Part shown: positions 6,683-14,159 of the stretch, one piece after another
How positions within the stretch are numbered: the stretch's first letter is position 1
Layout: each line of letters starts with the position of its first letter
NCBI GenBank assembly: GCA_938027655.1
Contig: CALJAP010000096.1
Location: forward strand, 1 to 35,827
Direction of reading: 5' to 3'
DNA: 35,827 nucleotides
Source: an uncultured bacterium
GTDB lineage: Bacteria > Armatimonadota > HRBIN16
Notes under the pieces: model-generated
Seen by the model: only the letters and a program-made list of their open reading frames with translations
Databases searched by the model: none
Told to the model about the DNA's origin: nothing
Program-made: the position numbers and the translations under genes

Positions 6683-9600
6683 ATGGGATGGATGAAGGCT
6701 TTCCGCAATCCGGGAACGGAATATCGCGGCGCACCGTTCTGGTCATGGAACGACCGTCTGGAAGATGCCGAGCTGGTGCGCCAGATAGAGAGCATGATGC
6801 AGGCAGGCATGGGCGGTTTCTTTATGCACTCCCGCACCGGCCTGCTGACCGAATATATGTCTGAGCAGTGGATGCAGCACATCCGCACCTGCGTCGGCGC
6901 CGCGAAAGAGCGCGGGATGCTGGCATGGTTGTACGATGAAGACCGCTGGCCCTCTGGCTTCGCCGGAGGTGACGTGCCCGCCATGCACCCGTCGTTTCGC
7001 GCAAAGCATATCACCTGGCAACGCGCAGAGGCAAACGATGTTGCCGAAGGCGGCGTGCTGGCCACGTACTGCTGTATGGAGGAGAACGGGCAGCTGCGCG
7101 ATTTCCGCCTGCTTCATGAAGGCGAAGAGGCGCCGCCCGGGCAAACTGTCGTGCGCTTCGTCTGGCGTGATGACCCACCCAGCCCCTGGTACAACGGCGG
7201 AAGTTATCTGGACACCCTCAACCCCGAGGCGGTCGCCGCCTTTCTGCGCCATACTTACGACGCCTACGCGCGTGAAGTGGGCGAGGAGTTCGGTAAAACG
7301 GTGCCGGGCATCTTCACCGATGAGCCTCACTACGGCAAGTTCTTCCAGCCCGATAAGCTGCCCTTCACCGAACGGCTGCCGGAGGAGTTTCAGAAAGCGT
7401 ACGACTATTCGCTCATAGAGGCGCTACCCGCTCTCTTCTTCGACGCCCCCGATGCCTCTGCGCACCGTTATCGCTTCCATCGACTGTTGACCCAGATGTT
7501 CGTGCAGAGCTTCGGCAAGCAGCTGTACGACTGGTGTGAACAGCACGGTATCCACCTCACGGGGCACTACCTGCTGGAAGATACTTTCCCGGAGCAGATT
7601 GCCGCCATCGGTGCAGCGATGCCACTGTACGAGTACATGCAGTCGCCGGGTATTGACCACTTGGGCAGGCGTTTGCCGGAGGGCTTGCTGGCGCGGCAGG
7701 TTTCCAGCGTGGCCCGGCAAATGGGCAGGCGGCGCGTGTTGTGCGAGACCTACGGCTGTTCGGGATGGAACATCTCCTTCGCCGAGCAGAAGTGGATTGC
7801 CGATAACCTGTTCGTGCAGGGCGTTACCTACATGAACCAGCATCTTGCCCTGTACTCGATGTGGGGTGGGCGCAAACGCGACTTCCCACCTTCTATCTTC
7901 TACCAGCAACCCTGGTGGAAGTATTACCGCTACCTCTCCGATTATATGGCGCGGGTAACGCTGATGATGCGGTCGGGCGCGCCTTGCAGCGAGCTGTTGG
8001 TACTGCATACCATCGGCTCGGGGTGGGCAACCTTCCGACCGGATAACCAGCAGCGATGTGCCCGCTACGGCGAGGCGTGTATGCGTGTCAGCACCTGGCT
8101 GAACGAGATTCAGCACGACCACGACTTCGGCGATGAGCTTATCATGCAGCGACACGCGCGCGTGGAGGGCGAGTATCTGGCAATCGGGCAGGCACGCTAT
8201 CGTCTGATGGTGGTCCCCCCTGCGCTGACGCTGGCACGCTCCACCGTGCAGTTGCTGCACAAGTGGCTGGATGCGGGCGGGCGAATTATCGCTGTCGGTG
8301 AGACAGCCTCGCAGGTAGAGGGCACTCCTGCCGGGGAAGAGCTCGCCGTGTTGTGGAACCACCCAAACGTGACGCGCATCCCTGAGGATTTTACCGCTCT
8401 GCAGGAGGCGGTGGATACCCTGCTCCCACCGGTGGTGCGCGTGACCACTCCCGGCGGCGACATCTGTCGTTCCGTTTACGCGCGTCTGGTGCGCAGCGAC
8501 GACGGTGAGCTGGTGCTGTTCCTGGTGAATCGTGCGCTGGATGATGACCAGGGCGAACTCACCGTACAGGTGCGCGGCGAAGGGCATCTGAGCCTGTGCA
8601 AGGCGGAGACAGGAGAGATTGCCGCCCTGCCGATAGAGAAAACGGGTGAGGTGATACGATGTGCCTTGCCGTTTGGTCCGGCGCAGTCGTACCTGCTGGT
8701 GCTGGATGGCAGCGCAGGCTGCGCGCATGAGCGCAGAAAGCATCCGGCTATGCAGATAGACCTCGACGGCAACTATCGCGTGGAGCGTACCGAACCCAAC
8801 GTGTTGCTGCTGGACTACGCCACGCTGACCATCCCCGGTCAACCGCCTACCGCACGCCTGCCGATGTGGAAACTGCATCTGCACCTCGCAAACCATCTGG
8901 GCATTGACCCCGACCTGCACAACAGCGGGGTGTCGCTGTGGAAGCGCGAACGAGATCGCCACGCGCCGCCCAAAACGTGCGACGTGGTGCTGACGTACAC
9001 CTTCGAGAGCCGCATCGAGCCGGGGTCGCCGGTGATGCTGGTAGTGGAAAAGCCGGGGTTCAGCCGGTTCGTGGTGAACGGCGTGGAGGTGGAGAGTAAA
9101 GACGCGGGATGGTGGCTGGACATCGGCTTTCGCAAACTGGATATTTCAGGAACCCTGCGCAAGGGTGTCAACGTGATCGAACAACATCTCCACTTTGTGG
9201 AGGGGCTGGTGCTGGAACCTGTTATGATATTGGGAGACTTCGGAGTGCTGCCGATGAAGGAAGGTCACCAGTTCGTGCTGGACACCGAGCCAGAGAGTAT
9301 CACACTGGACGACTGGTGCTCGCAGGGGTATCCCTTCTACTGCGGGTCACAGCGGTTCACGTGGGGGGTGCGCCTGCCCGGAGAGGCACAGCGCGTGGTG
9401 CTGGAGTGTCAGAAGCCACTTGCGCCGGTGTGCAGCGTGCATGTCAACGGGCAGTACGCCGGTTTGCTGGCGTGGCATCCGTACGAAGTAGACATTACCG
9501 ACCTCGTGCGTGAGGGCGAGAACGAAATCACGGTGGAGGTCTTTACCAGCCCGCGTAACCTGCTCGGACCGTTGCACCACCAGCAGGGCGAGCTGTACGG

Positions 9601-9703
9601 CGTGGGACCGGAAAGCTTCACCTCTGGAGATGCGTGGACAGACGACTACCGATTCGTGCCATACGGTCTGCTCACCCCGCCTCGCATCCTGGTTTACGAG
9701 TAG
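6683..9703 (+). CDS. GH106-like alpha-L-rhamnosidase family protein
   Basis: This protein of 1006 residues begins with the GH106-type (beta/alpha) barrel start: YRGAPFWSWNDRLED near 13-27, then MMQAGMGGFFMHSRTGL, EYMSEQWMQHI and YDEDRWPSGFAGG. Further conserved-looking acidic segments are PGIFTDEPHYGKF (about 208-220) and LCETYGCSGWNISFAEQKW (about 353-371), likely to contain catalytic or metal-binding acids. A C-terminal beta-sandwich of galactose-binding type lies at about 880-970 (VHVNGQYAGLLAWHPYEVDITDLV). GH106 enzymes remove terminal L-rhamnose. No signal peptide is seen, so the enzyme would act in the cytoplasm on imported oligosaccharides. Start ATG 6683 follows GGAGGTGAGG at slightly long spacing. 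It is probably co-transcribed with the PL11-like gene. Family assignment is fairly sure; the exact substrate is inferred. Confidence 0.85.
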   Translation: MGWMKAFRNPGTEYRGAPFWSWNDRLEDAELVRQIESMMQAGMGGFFMHSRTGLLTEYMSEQWMQHIRTCVGAAKERGMLAWLYDEDRWPSGFAGGDVPAMHPSFRAKHITWQRAEANDVAEGGVLATYCCMEENGQLRDFRLLHEGEEAPPGQTVVRFVWRDDPPSPWYNGGSYLDTLNPEAVAAFLRHTYDAYAREVGEEFGKTVPGIFTDEPHYGKFFQPDKLPFTERLPEEFQKAYDYSLIEALPALFFDAPDASAHRYRFHRLLTQMFVQSFGKQLYDWCEQHGIHLTGHYLLEDTFPEQIAAIGAAMPLYEYMQSPGIDHLGRRLPEGLLARQVSSVARQMGRRRVLCETYGCSGWNISFAEQKWIADNLFVQGVTYMNQHLALYSMWGGRKRDFPPSIFYQQPWWKYYRYLSDYMARVTLMMRSGAPCSELLVLHTIGSGWATFRPDNQQRCARYGEACMRVSTWLNEIQHDHDFGDELIMQRHARVEGEYLAIGQARYRLMVVPPALTLARSTVQLLHKWLDAGGRIIAVGETASQVEGTPAGEELAVLWNHPNVTRIPEDFTALQEAVDTLLPPVVRVTTPGGDICRSVYARLVRSDDGELVLFLVNRALDDDQGELTVQVRGEGHLSLCKAETGEIAALPIEKTGEVIRCALPFGPAQSYLLVLDGSAGCAHERRKHPAMQIDLDGNYRVERTEPNVLLLDYATLTIPGQPPTARLPMWKLHLHLANHLGIDPDLHNSGVSLWKRERDRHAPPKTCDVVLTYTFESRIEPGSPVMLVVEKPGFSRFVVNGVEVESKDAGWWLDIGFRKLDISGTLRKGVNVIEQHLHFVEGLVLEPVMILGDFGVLPMKEGHQFVLDTEPESITLDDWCSQGYPFYCGSQRFTWGVRLPGEAQRVVLECQKPLAPVCSVHVNGQYAGLLAWHPYEVDITDLVREGENEITVEVFTSPRNLLGPLHHQQGELYGVGPESFTSGDAWTDDYRFVPYGLLTPPRILVYE

Positions 9704-9769
9704 TCACGGCTCTTGCCAAAGAGTGTACCCTGCTGGTGAAGTTTTGCCTTACTGCGACACCGGGTGGTG

Positions 9770-9778
9770 TGCTATAAT
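9770..9778 (+). promoter_or_regulatory. Extended -10 promoter (TGCTATAAT) of the Uma2 gene
   Basis: TG at 9770-9771, one spacer base and a perfect TATAAT at 9773-9778 form an extended -10 element. No good -35 lies at 16-18 bp. The predicted start near 9785 is at the GAGG ribosome-binding site, giving a leader of about a dozen bases. Confidence 0.55.
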
Positions 9779-9797
9779 CATTGCAGAGGTGATGGCA

Positions 9798-10403
9798 ATG
9801 GCTATGCAGGCGTCCGCAAAAAGGATGAGTTTGGATGAGTTCCTGCAGTGGCTGGACGAGGATACCCATGCAGAGTGGGTAGAGGGTGAGGTATTGCTGA
9901 TGAGTCCTGTTTCATATACGCATCAGGAACTTACGCGCTTTTTGCTGGAAATTCTTTCAGCATTTGTGAACGTAGAGAGAGCAGGAGTGGTCTGCTATGA
10001 GCCGTTCCAGATGCGTCTGGCGAACTCCAGCCGCTCCCCCGATATCCTGTTCGTCTCCAATGCCAACCTGCATCGACTGAAAGAGACCTATCTGGACGGC
10101 GCAGCCGATTTGGTCGTAGAGGTTATCAGCCCCGAAAGCCGTGCGCGCGACCGAGGCGAGAAGTTCTATGAATATGAATCGGCGGGCGTGCGCGAATACT
10201 GGCTAATAGACCCCGAGCGCAAGCAGGCGGAGTTTTACCAGCTGACGGAGGGTGGAGTGTATCATACCGTGCTGGCGGCGTCGCAGGGGGTGTACCATAG
10301 CAGGGTGCTGGACAGGTTGTGGCTACAGGTGGAGTGGTTGTGGCAGCAGCCCAAGCCAACGATTATCGAGGTGCTGCGCCAATGGGGCACGCTCTCCGGG
10401 TAG
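9798..10403 (+). CDS. Uma2 family (DUF820) PD-(D/E)XK endonuclease-like protein
   Basis: This 201-residue Uma2-type protein has the PD-(D/E)XK fold signature: SPDILFVSN (about 77-85), DLVVEVISPES, the conserved EKFYEYESAGVREYWLIDPE, and a C-terminal strand region. The frame is open further upstream, but ATG 9798 is favoured because it has GAGG about 8 bases upstream and lies just downstream of an extended -10 promoter; ATG 9792 and 9804 are in frame and also possible. Uma2 proteins are abundant in Armatimonadota, cyanobacteria and some other phyla; their cellular role is unknown. Two more copies occur at 35025-35827. The gene appears to be monocistronic. Confidence 0.9.
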   Translation: MAMQASAKRMSLDEFLQWLDEDTHAEWVEGEVLLMSPVSYTHQELTRFLLEILSAFVNVERAGVVCYEPFQMRLANSSRSPDILFVSNANLHRLKETYLDGAADLVVEVISPESRARDRGEKFYEYESAGVREYWLIDPERKQAEFYQLTEGGVYHTVLAASQGVYHSRVLDRLWLQVEWLWQQPKPTIIEVLRQWGTLSG

Positions 10404-10479
10404 AGCGCAACACCGCAAACGTTGGGGCGAATGATTACTCGTCCCATCCCCCTCTTCCCCGCATTCATTTCGTGACCTG

Positions 10480-10508
10480 TTGCGCAACGGTTTTCCTGCC
10501 TGTACAAT
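10480..10508 (+). promoter_or_regulatory. Sigma-70-type promoter of argB
   Basis: TTGCGC (10480-10485) and TACAAT (10503-10508) are separated by exactly 17 bp. The predicted start near 10515 gives a leader of about 17 bases that contains GGAGG (10520-10524) before the ATG at 10532. No ARG-box palindrome is obvious. Confidence 0.65.
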
Positions 10509-10531
10509 AGAAGCATCACGGAGGTGGTCAA

Positions 10532-11392
10532 ATGCAGGAGGCGGTGAATCAGGCAAACGTGCTTGTTCAGGCGCTGCCGTATATGCAACGCTACAGCGGC
10601 AAATGCTTCGTGGTGAAGTACGGCGGCGCAGCGATGATAGATGAACGCTTGAAAGCGCAGGTGATGCAGGACATCGTGCTGCTGCGAACCGTTGGCATCA
10701 AGCCGGTGCTGGTGCATGGCGGGGGCAAAGAGGTCAGCGAGGTGATGCAGCGCATGGGCTTGCAACCGCGTTTTACAGGTGGGTTGCGCGTCACCGACGC
10801 CGAGACGATGGAGATCGTGGAGATGGTGCTGGCGGGCACCACCAACAAAGGCATCGTGTCGTTAATACACCGCGCCGGTGGCAAAGCGGTGGGCTTAAGC
10901 GGCAAGGACGGTAACCTGCTGGTGGCAAAGAAGCTCACGCCCGATGGTCAGGACATCGGTTACGTGGGCGAGGTGGTGCAGGTGAACCCGGAAGTGATTA
11001 CGGTGCTCTCCGAGTCAGGGTACATTCCGGTCATCTCCTCAGTGGCTATCGGTGAGGACGGGCAGAGCTACAACGTCAACGCCGACCACGCCGCCGGAGC
11101 CATCGCCGCCGCCCTGAAGGCGGAGAAATTGATTGTGCTGACGGATGTGCCCGGTGTGCTGGCTAACCTGAACGACCCCGCCTCGCTGATTTCGGAGATG
11201 AGCATCGCTGAGGCAGAGGAGCTGTTGCGCAACGGTAAGGCGGAAAGCGGGATGGCGCCCAAGCTGCAAGCGTGCATCACCGCCCTGCGCGGGGGGGTAC
11301 AGCGGGCGCATATTATCGACGGTCGCCAGCCCCACGCGATACTGATGGAGGTATTTACCGACCGCGGTGTTGGCACTATGGTGAAGCCGTGA
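10532..11392 (+). CDS. argB: N-acetylglutamate kinase
   Basis: ArgB phosphorylates N-acetyl-L-glutamate, the second step of the acetylated arginine pathway. The 286-residue protein shows the amino-acid kinase fold. It has KYGGAAM at 29-35, the phosphate-binding HGGGKEV at 62-68 and the FTGGLRVTDAETMEIVEMVL segment that is typical of NAGK. It also has SGKDGNL, VNADHAAGAIAAAL, VLTDVPGVL and the closing GVGTMV. It has its own promoter and a good GGAGG. It is the only arginine gene here; the genes translated after it (a membrane protein and a Nif3-like protein) have no evident link to arginine. The stop codon overlaps the GTG of the next gene (GTGA). Confidence 0.97.
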   Translation: MQEAVNQANVLVQALPYMQRYSGKCFVVKYGGAAMIDERLKAQVMQDIVLLRTVGIKPVLVHGGGKEVSEVMQRMGLQPRFTGGLRVTDAETMEIVEMVLAGTTNKGIVSLIHRAGGKAVGLSGKDGNLLVAKKLTPDGQDIGYVGEVVQVNPEVITVLSESGYIPVISSVAIGEDGQSYNVNADHAAGAIAAALKAEKLIVLTDVPGVLANLNDPASLISEMSIAEAEELLRNGKAESGMAPKLQACITALRGGVQRAHIIDGRQPHAILMEVFTDRGVGTMVKP

Positions 11393-13194
11393 GACATGCC
11401 TCGTTGGCGATAGCGCTGTTGCTGATGGGTATCGCCCCTTGCGCCCTCGCCCAGCAACCCGTGACGGCAGTGGTCATCATGGAGGGAGTGAGATGGCAGG
11501 ACATTGAGCGGGGGGAATCAGGTGCGCTGTACGTGCTGGCACGCCATGGCGCTGTGGGGTTGATGAGCGTTGGCAGGGCGAAAGATATGGCAGCCGGCTT
11601 TGCCACTACCCTGCAGACAGGTAGGCGTTTTACCTTCCCGTGGGGGGCATCCGCCGAGCTGTTCAGGAAACGTTATCCGCGTGTGCGCTGGCTGCTGGAG
11701 GAGCTTGCACGCGCTGGCATCGAGGTGCAGGTGCACGTGGAGCCGCCGCAGGAGAGTTTGTCTACCCTGCTTGCTCAGCCGTCCCCTCCCACGTCTCCTT
11801 CGGCACAGGTGCAGATATGGTGGCTTCGCGACAATCTGCCCACCGTGAGCAAGCGGTTAGAACAGGCTATCGGCTCGTTGAACCCAGAACGCGACAGGGT
11901 GTTGATTATCGGTTTGCCCCTCTCCAGCGAGCAGCTGGCTCCTGTCATCATGGCGGGGAGTGGGCTTCCAACAGGCGTTCTGACTTCCGCCACAACGCGC
12001 ACCGCCGGTCTCGTTACCGACATGGACATCACTCCGACGCTTCGCCAGTGGCATGGGTTGCCTCTGCCGGTTGGCGAGCATCCGGTGCGCGTGCTGGCTG
12101 AGAGTGACGCTTTCGCCAGGGTGCAATCGCTCGCGCAGCGGTGTCGCTGGAACGCGCAGGGGCTGATACCGGTCGGCATCTTGCAGGTGGCGGGTGGACT
12201 GGTTGCGGTGCTGACCGCCTTGCGCGTGATAGGGAGGCAAACGGCATCCCGTCGGGCGCGGCTACTGCTTTCGGTAGCGATAGGCACATTGTTATCGCTG
12301 CCTGCGGGAACGGTGCTGTCGCCCTATTTGCCCGCTGGCGCACTATGGCAGTACGTGGGCATGGTTTTGCTGTCGGCGGTGTGGCTATCGTTGCTGGCGC
12401 ACTGGGCAGTATGGGAGGAGCCGTTTCGCGCCTATATCCGCGCCTGCGCGCTGACCTCACTGGTCGTTCTTGCCGATGCCATTGGTGGGCAACACGGCGT
12501 GAAGAGCTCGATGTACAGTGCGTACGCGCTGTCGGGCATCCGCTTCTACGGCGTCGGCAACGAGCTGATGGGCGTGCTGGTGGGCTGCGCGCTGGCGTGG
12601 GGGCTGTACGGCTTGTTCGCCCTGTGGAGAGGCATCCTCTGGGCGGCGGTTGCTGTGGTGCTGGCAGTGCCCGGGTGGGGCGCGAATCTCGGCGGTTTGC
12701 TGACCTGCGCAGTGGGACTGGGTTGTGCATGGGAAGGCAAGCAGGCGCACGGCAAACGGCTTCTGTTGCGATGCACAGGCTGGCTGATAGCCGGCTTGCT
12801 CGCTGCGATAGCGGTCATGTGGCTGGACAGCCTGAGCGCGTCCCCCTCGCACGCGGGCGAGGTGTGGTTGCGCTGGCAGGGTGAGGGTTGGGGAGCGGTG
12901 GCGGGTACCCTGTCTTCCAAAGCGGCGCTGATGGTGCGCGTGCTGCTCAGTCCGTTTGCATGGGGTGTCCTGCTGGCAATTGGGGTCGCGCTGTGGGGGA
13001 TGCGGCGCAGCGGGTTACTCACCGCCTTCAGCAACGGCAAACGGAGCGAGTATCTTCCCTGGCTGGCGTGCATCGTGGCTGCGCTTGCGTTTAACGATTC
13101 GGGATTTGTCCCCGCCGCAGCGATACTCGGCGTGGGTGTGGGAGCAGTGCTCACCTGCAAACTGCAGGAGGTGAAAGATGGTTCGTCTGGCTGA
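11389..13194 (+). CDS. Polytopic membrane protein with alkaline-phosphatase-superfamily-like N-terminus
   Basis: The GTG at 11389 overlaps the argB stop (GTGA), giving 601 residues; the frame is open upstream inside argB but that part is not used. A signal peptide (residues 1-22, ending ALA-QQ) precedes an extracellular domain of about 250 residues. This domain looks like a reduced alkaline-phosphatase-type fold: an opening VVIMEGVRW strand, ALYVLARHGAVGLMSVG, TTLQTGRR, and GLVTDMDITPTLRQWHGLPLP. Where such enzymes usually have a metal-binding Asp, Glu32 is present, so it may be inactive or altered. About ten membrane helices follow (from about 262 to the end), including the segment GIRFYGVGNELMGVLVG, which I recall from membrane proteins of this type in other phyla. 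Function unknown. It overlaps the Nif3-like gene by 17 bp. Confidence 0.75.
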   Translation: MRHASLAIALLLMGIAPCALAQQPVTAVVIMEGVRWQDIERGESGALYVLARHGAVGLMSVGRAKDMAAGFATTLQTGRRFTFPWGASAELFRKRYPRVRWLLEELARAGIEVQVHVEPPQESLSTLLAQPSPPTSPSAQVQIWWLRDNLPTVSKRLEQAIGSLNPERDRVLIIGLPLSSEQLAPVIMAGSGLPTGVLTSATTRTAGLVTDMDITPTLRQWHGLPLPVGEHPVRVLAESDAFARVQSLAQRCRWNAQGLIPVGILQVAGGLVAVLTALRVIGRQTASRRARLLLSVAIGTLLSLPAGTVLSPYLPAGALWQYVGMVLLSAVWLSLLAHWAVWEEPFRAYIRACALTSLVVLADAIGGQHGVKSSMYSAYALSGIRFYGVGNELMGVLVGCALAWGLYGLFALWRGILWAAVAVVLAVPGWGANLGGLLTCAVGLGCAWEGKQAHGKRLLLRCTGWLIAGLLAAIAVMWLDSLSASPSHAGEVWLRWQGEGWGAVAGTLSSKAALMVRVLLSPFAWGVLLAIGVALWGMRRSGLLTAFSNGKRSEYLPWLACIVAALAFNDSGFVPAAAILGVGVGAVLTCKLQEVKDGSSG

Positions 13195-13939
13195 TTTGAC
13201 CGGCTATCTGGACGATTACCTTGCCGTCCGCGAGGTACCCGACTACCCCAACGCCTTCAACGGCTTGCAGGTAGAAGGAAGGGAAGAGGTGCATCGCGTG
13301 CTGACAGCGGTAGACGCTTCCGTCGCTTCGATAGAAGAGGCGGTAGCATGGGGCGCGGAGATGCTCATCGTCCACCACGGACTGTTCTGGAACGGCTTAC
13401 AGCCGATTGTGGGGCGGTTTCGGAAGCGACTGCAGCCGCTACTGCGCGAGGGGACCAGCCTCTATGCGGTGCACCTGCCTCTGGACGTGCATCCCGAGGT
13501 CGGCAACAACGCTCTGCTGGCGCGCACGCTGGGGTTAGAGCCGTCCGGACGGTTTGGCGACTACCAGGGCACGCCGATCGGCGTCGTCTGTGAAACGCAA
13601 CTGCTTCTTGCCGAGGTGGTGTCGCGCCTGGAGGCGGAGCTGCAGACGCAGGTGAAAGTCATGCCCTTTGGCGGAAGCATGGTGCGGCGCGTCGGCATTG
13701 TTACCGGCGGGGCAGGGCAGACGCGCATCCTGACCGAGGCGTACGAGCGAGGTATCGATACACTTCTCACGGGCGAGGGAGCGCACCACACCTATCTGGA
13801 TGCCGAAGAACTGGGCATCAACCTGTTATACGCTGGGCACTATGCGACCGAGACGTTAGGCGTGCGTGCGCTGGGCGAGCATCTACACCAGATGTTCGGG
13901 CTGGAGCACCGCTTCTTTGACCACCCGACCGGACTGTGA
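13178..13939 (+). CDS. Nif3-like dinuclear metal centre protein (GTP cyclohydrolase I type 2 homologue)
   Basis: This is the short (253-residue) form of the NIF3/YbgI family, which makes toroidal hexamers with a dinuclear metal site. Expected ligands are visible: His66-His67 in IVHHGLFW, Asp103 in HLPLDVHPEVGNN, and His221 and Glu225 in YAGHYATETLGV. LLTGEGAHHTY (about 196-206) is also typical. The molecular function of the family is unsettled. The ATG at 13178 has GGAGGTG inside the end of the upstream membrane-protein gene, which it overlaps by 17 bp, so the three genes argB, membrane protein and nif3-like are probably translated from one mRNA. Confidence 0.93.
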   Translation: MVRLADLTGYLDDYLAVREVPDYPNAFNGLQVEGREEVHRVLTAVDASVASIEEAVAWGAEMLIVHHGLFWNGLQPIVGRFRKRLQPLLREGTSLYAVHLPLDVHPEVGNNALLARTLGLEPSGRFGDYQGTPIGVVCETQLLLAEVVSRLEAELQTQVKVMPFGGSMVRRVGIVTGGAGQTRILTEAYERGIDTLLTGEGAHHTYLDAEELGINLLYAGHYATETLGVRALGEHLHQMFGLEHRFFDHPTGL

Positions 13940-13987
13940 GCGATGACCGACGTGGACGGTGGGGAACCTAAAATGAAGGGAGCCTTT

Positions 13988-14010
13988 CCTCCCCCGTCCA
14001 CGGGGGGAGG
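13988..14010. repeat. G/C-rich hairpin downstream of the Nif3-like gene
   Basis: CCTCCCCC (13988-13995) pairs perfectly with GGGGGAGG (14003-14010) around a seven-base loop. No T-tract follows. It could act as a weak terminator, or be a member of the CCTCTCCC-type repeats also seen at 27956-28032. Confidence 0.55.
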
Positions 14011-14030
14011 TCAGGTAGGGGCATTTGGTA

Positions 14031-14051
14031 CGGCTCGGCAGGAGCCTCGCC
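14031..14051 (-). repeat. Family B short repeat (single copy, minus orientation)
   Basis: CGGCTCGGCAGGAGCCTCGCC is the reverse complement of the element at 26537-26557, and closely matches 24284-24304 with one difference. It contains a 5-bp stem (GGCTC/GAGCC). The rest of the 220-bp gap 13940-14159 shows no gene; the GCGAGG at 14148-14153 is the ribosome-binding site of the next gene. Confidence 0.6.
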
Positions 14052-14159
14052 ATCCAGAATGCGTGGACAGGTACATCCTGCAGGAAACCAGCTGCACCCT
14101 GCGAATAAAACAGGCGGTCAGACCTGTCTCTGGCTTTGTATTCTGCGGCGAGGTGATGT

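Noticed and set aside
7424-8962. 512-codon open frame on the minus strand
   Set aside because: It lies wholly antisense to the GH106-like gene, has low-complexity His/Arg/Gln-rich translation with no recognisable domain, and is explained by the GC-rich codon pattern of the real gene.
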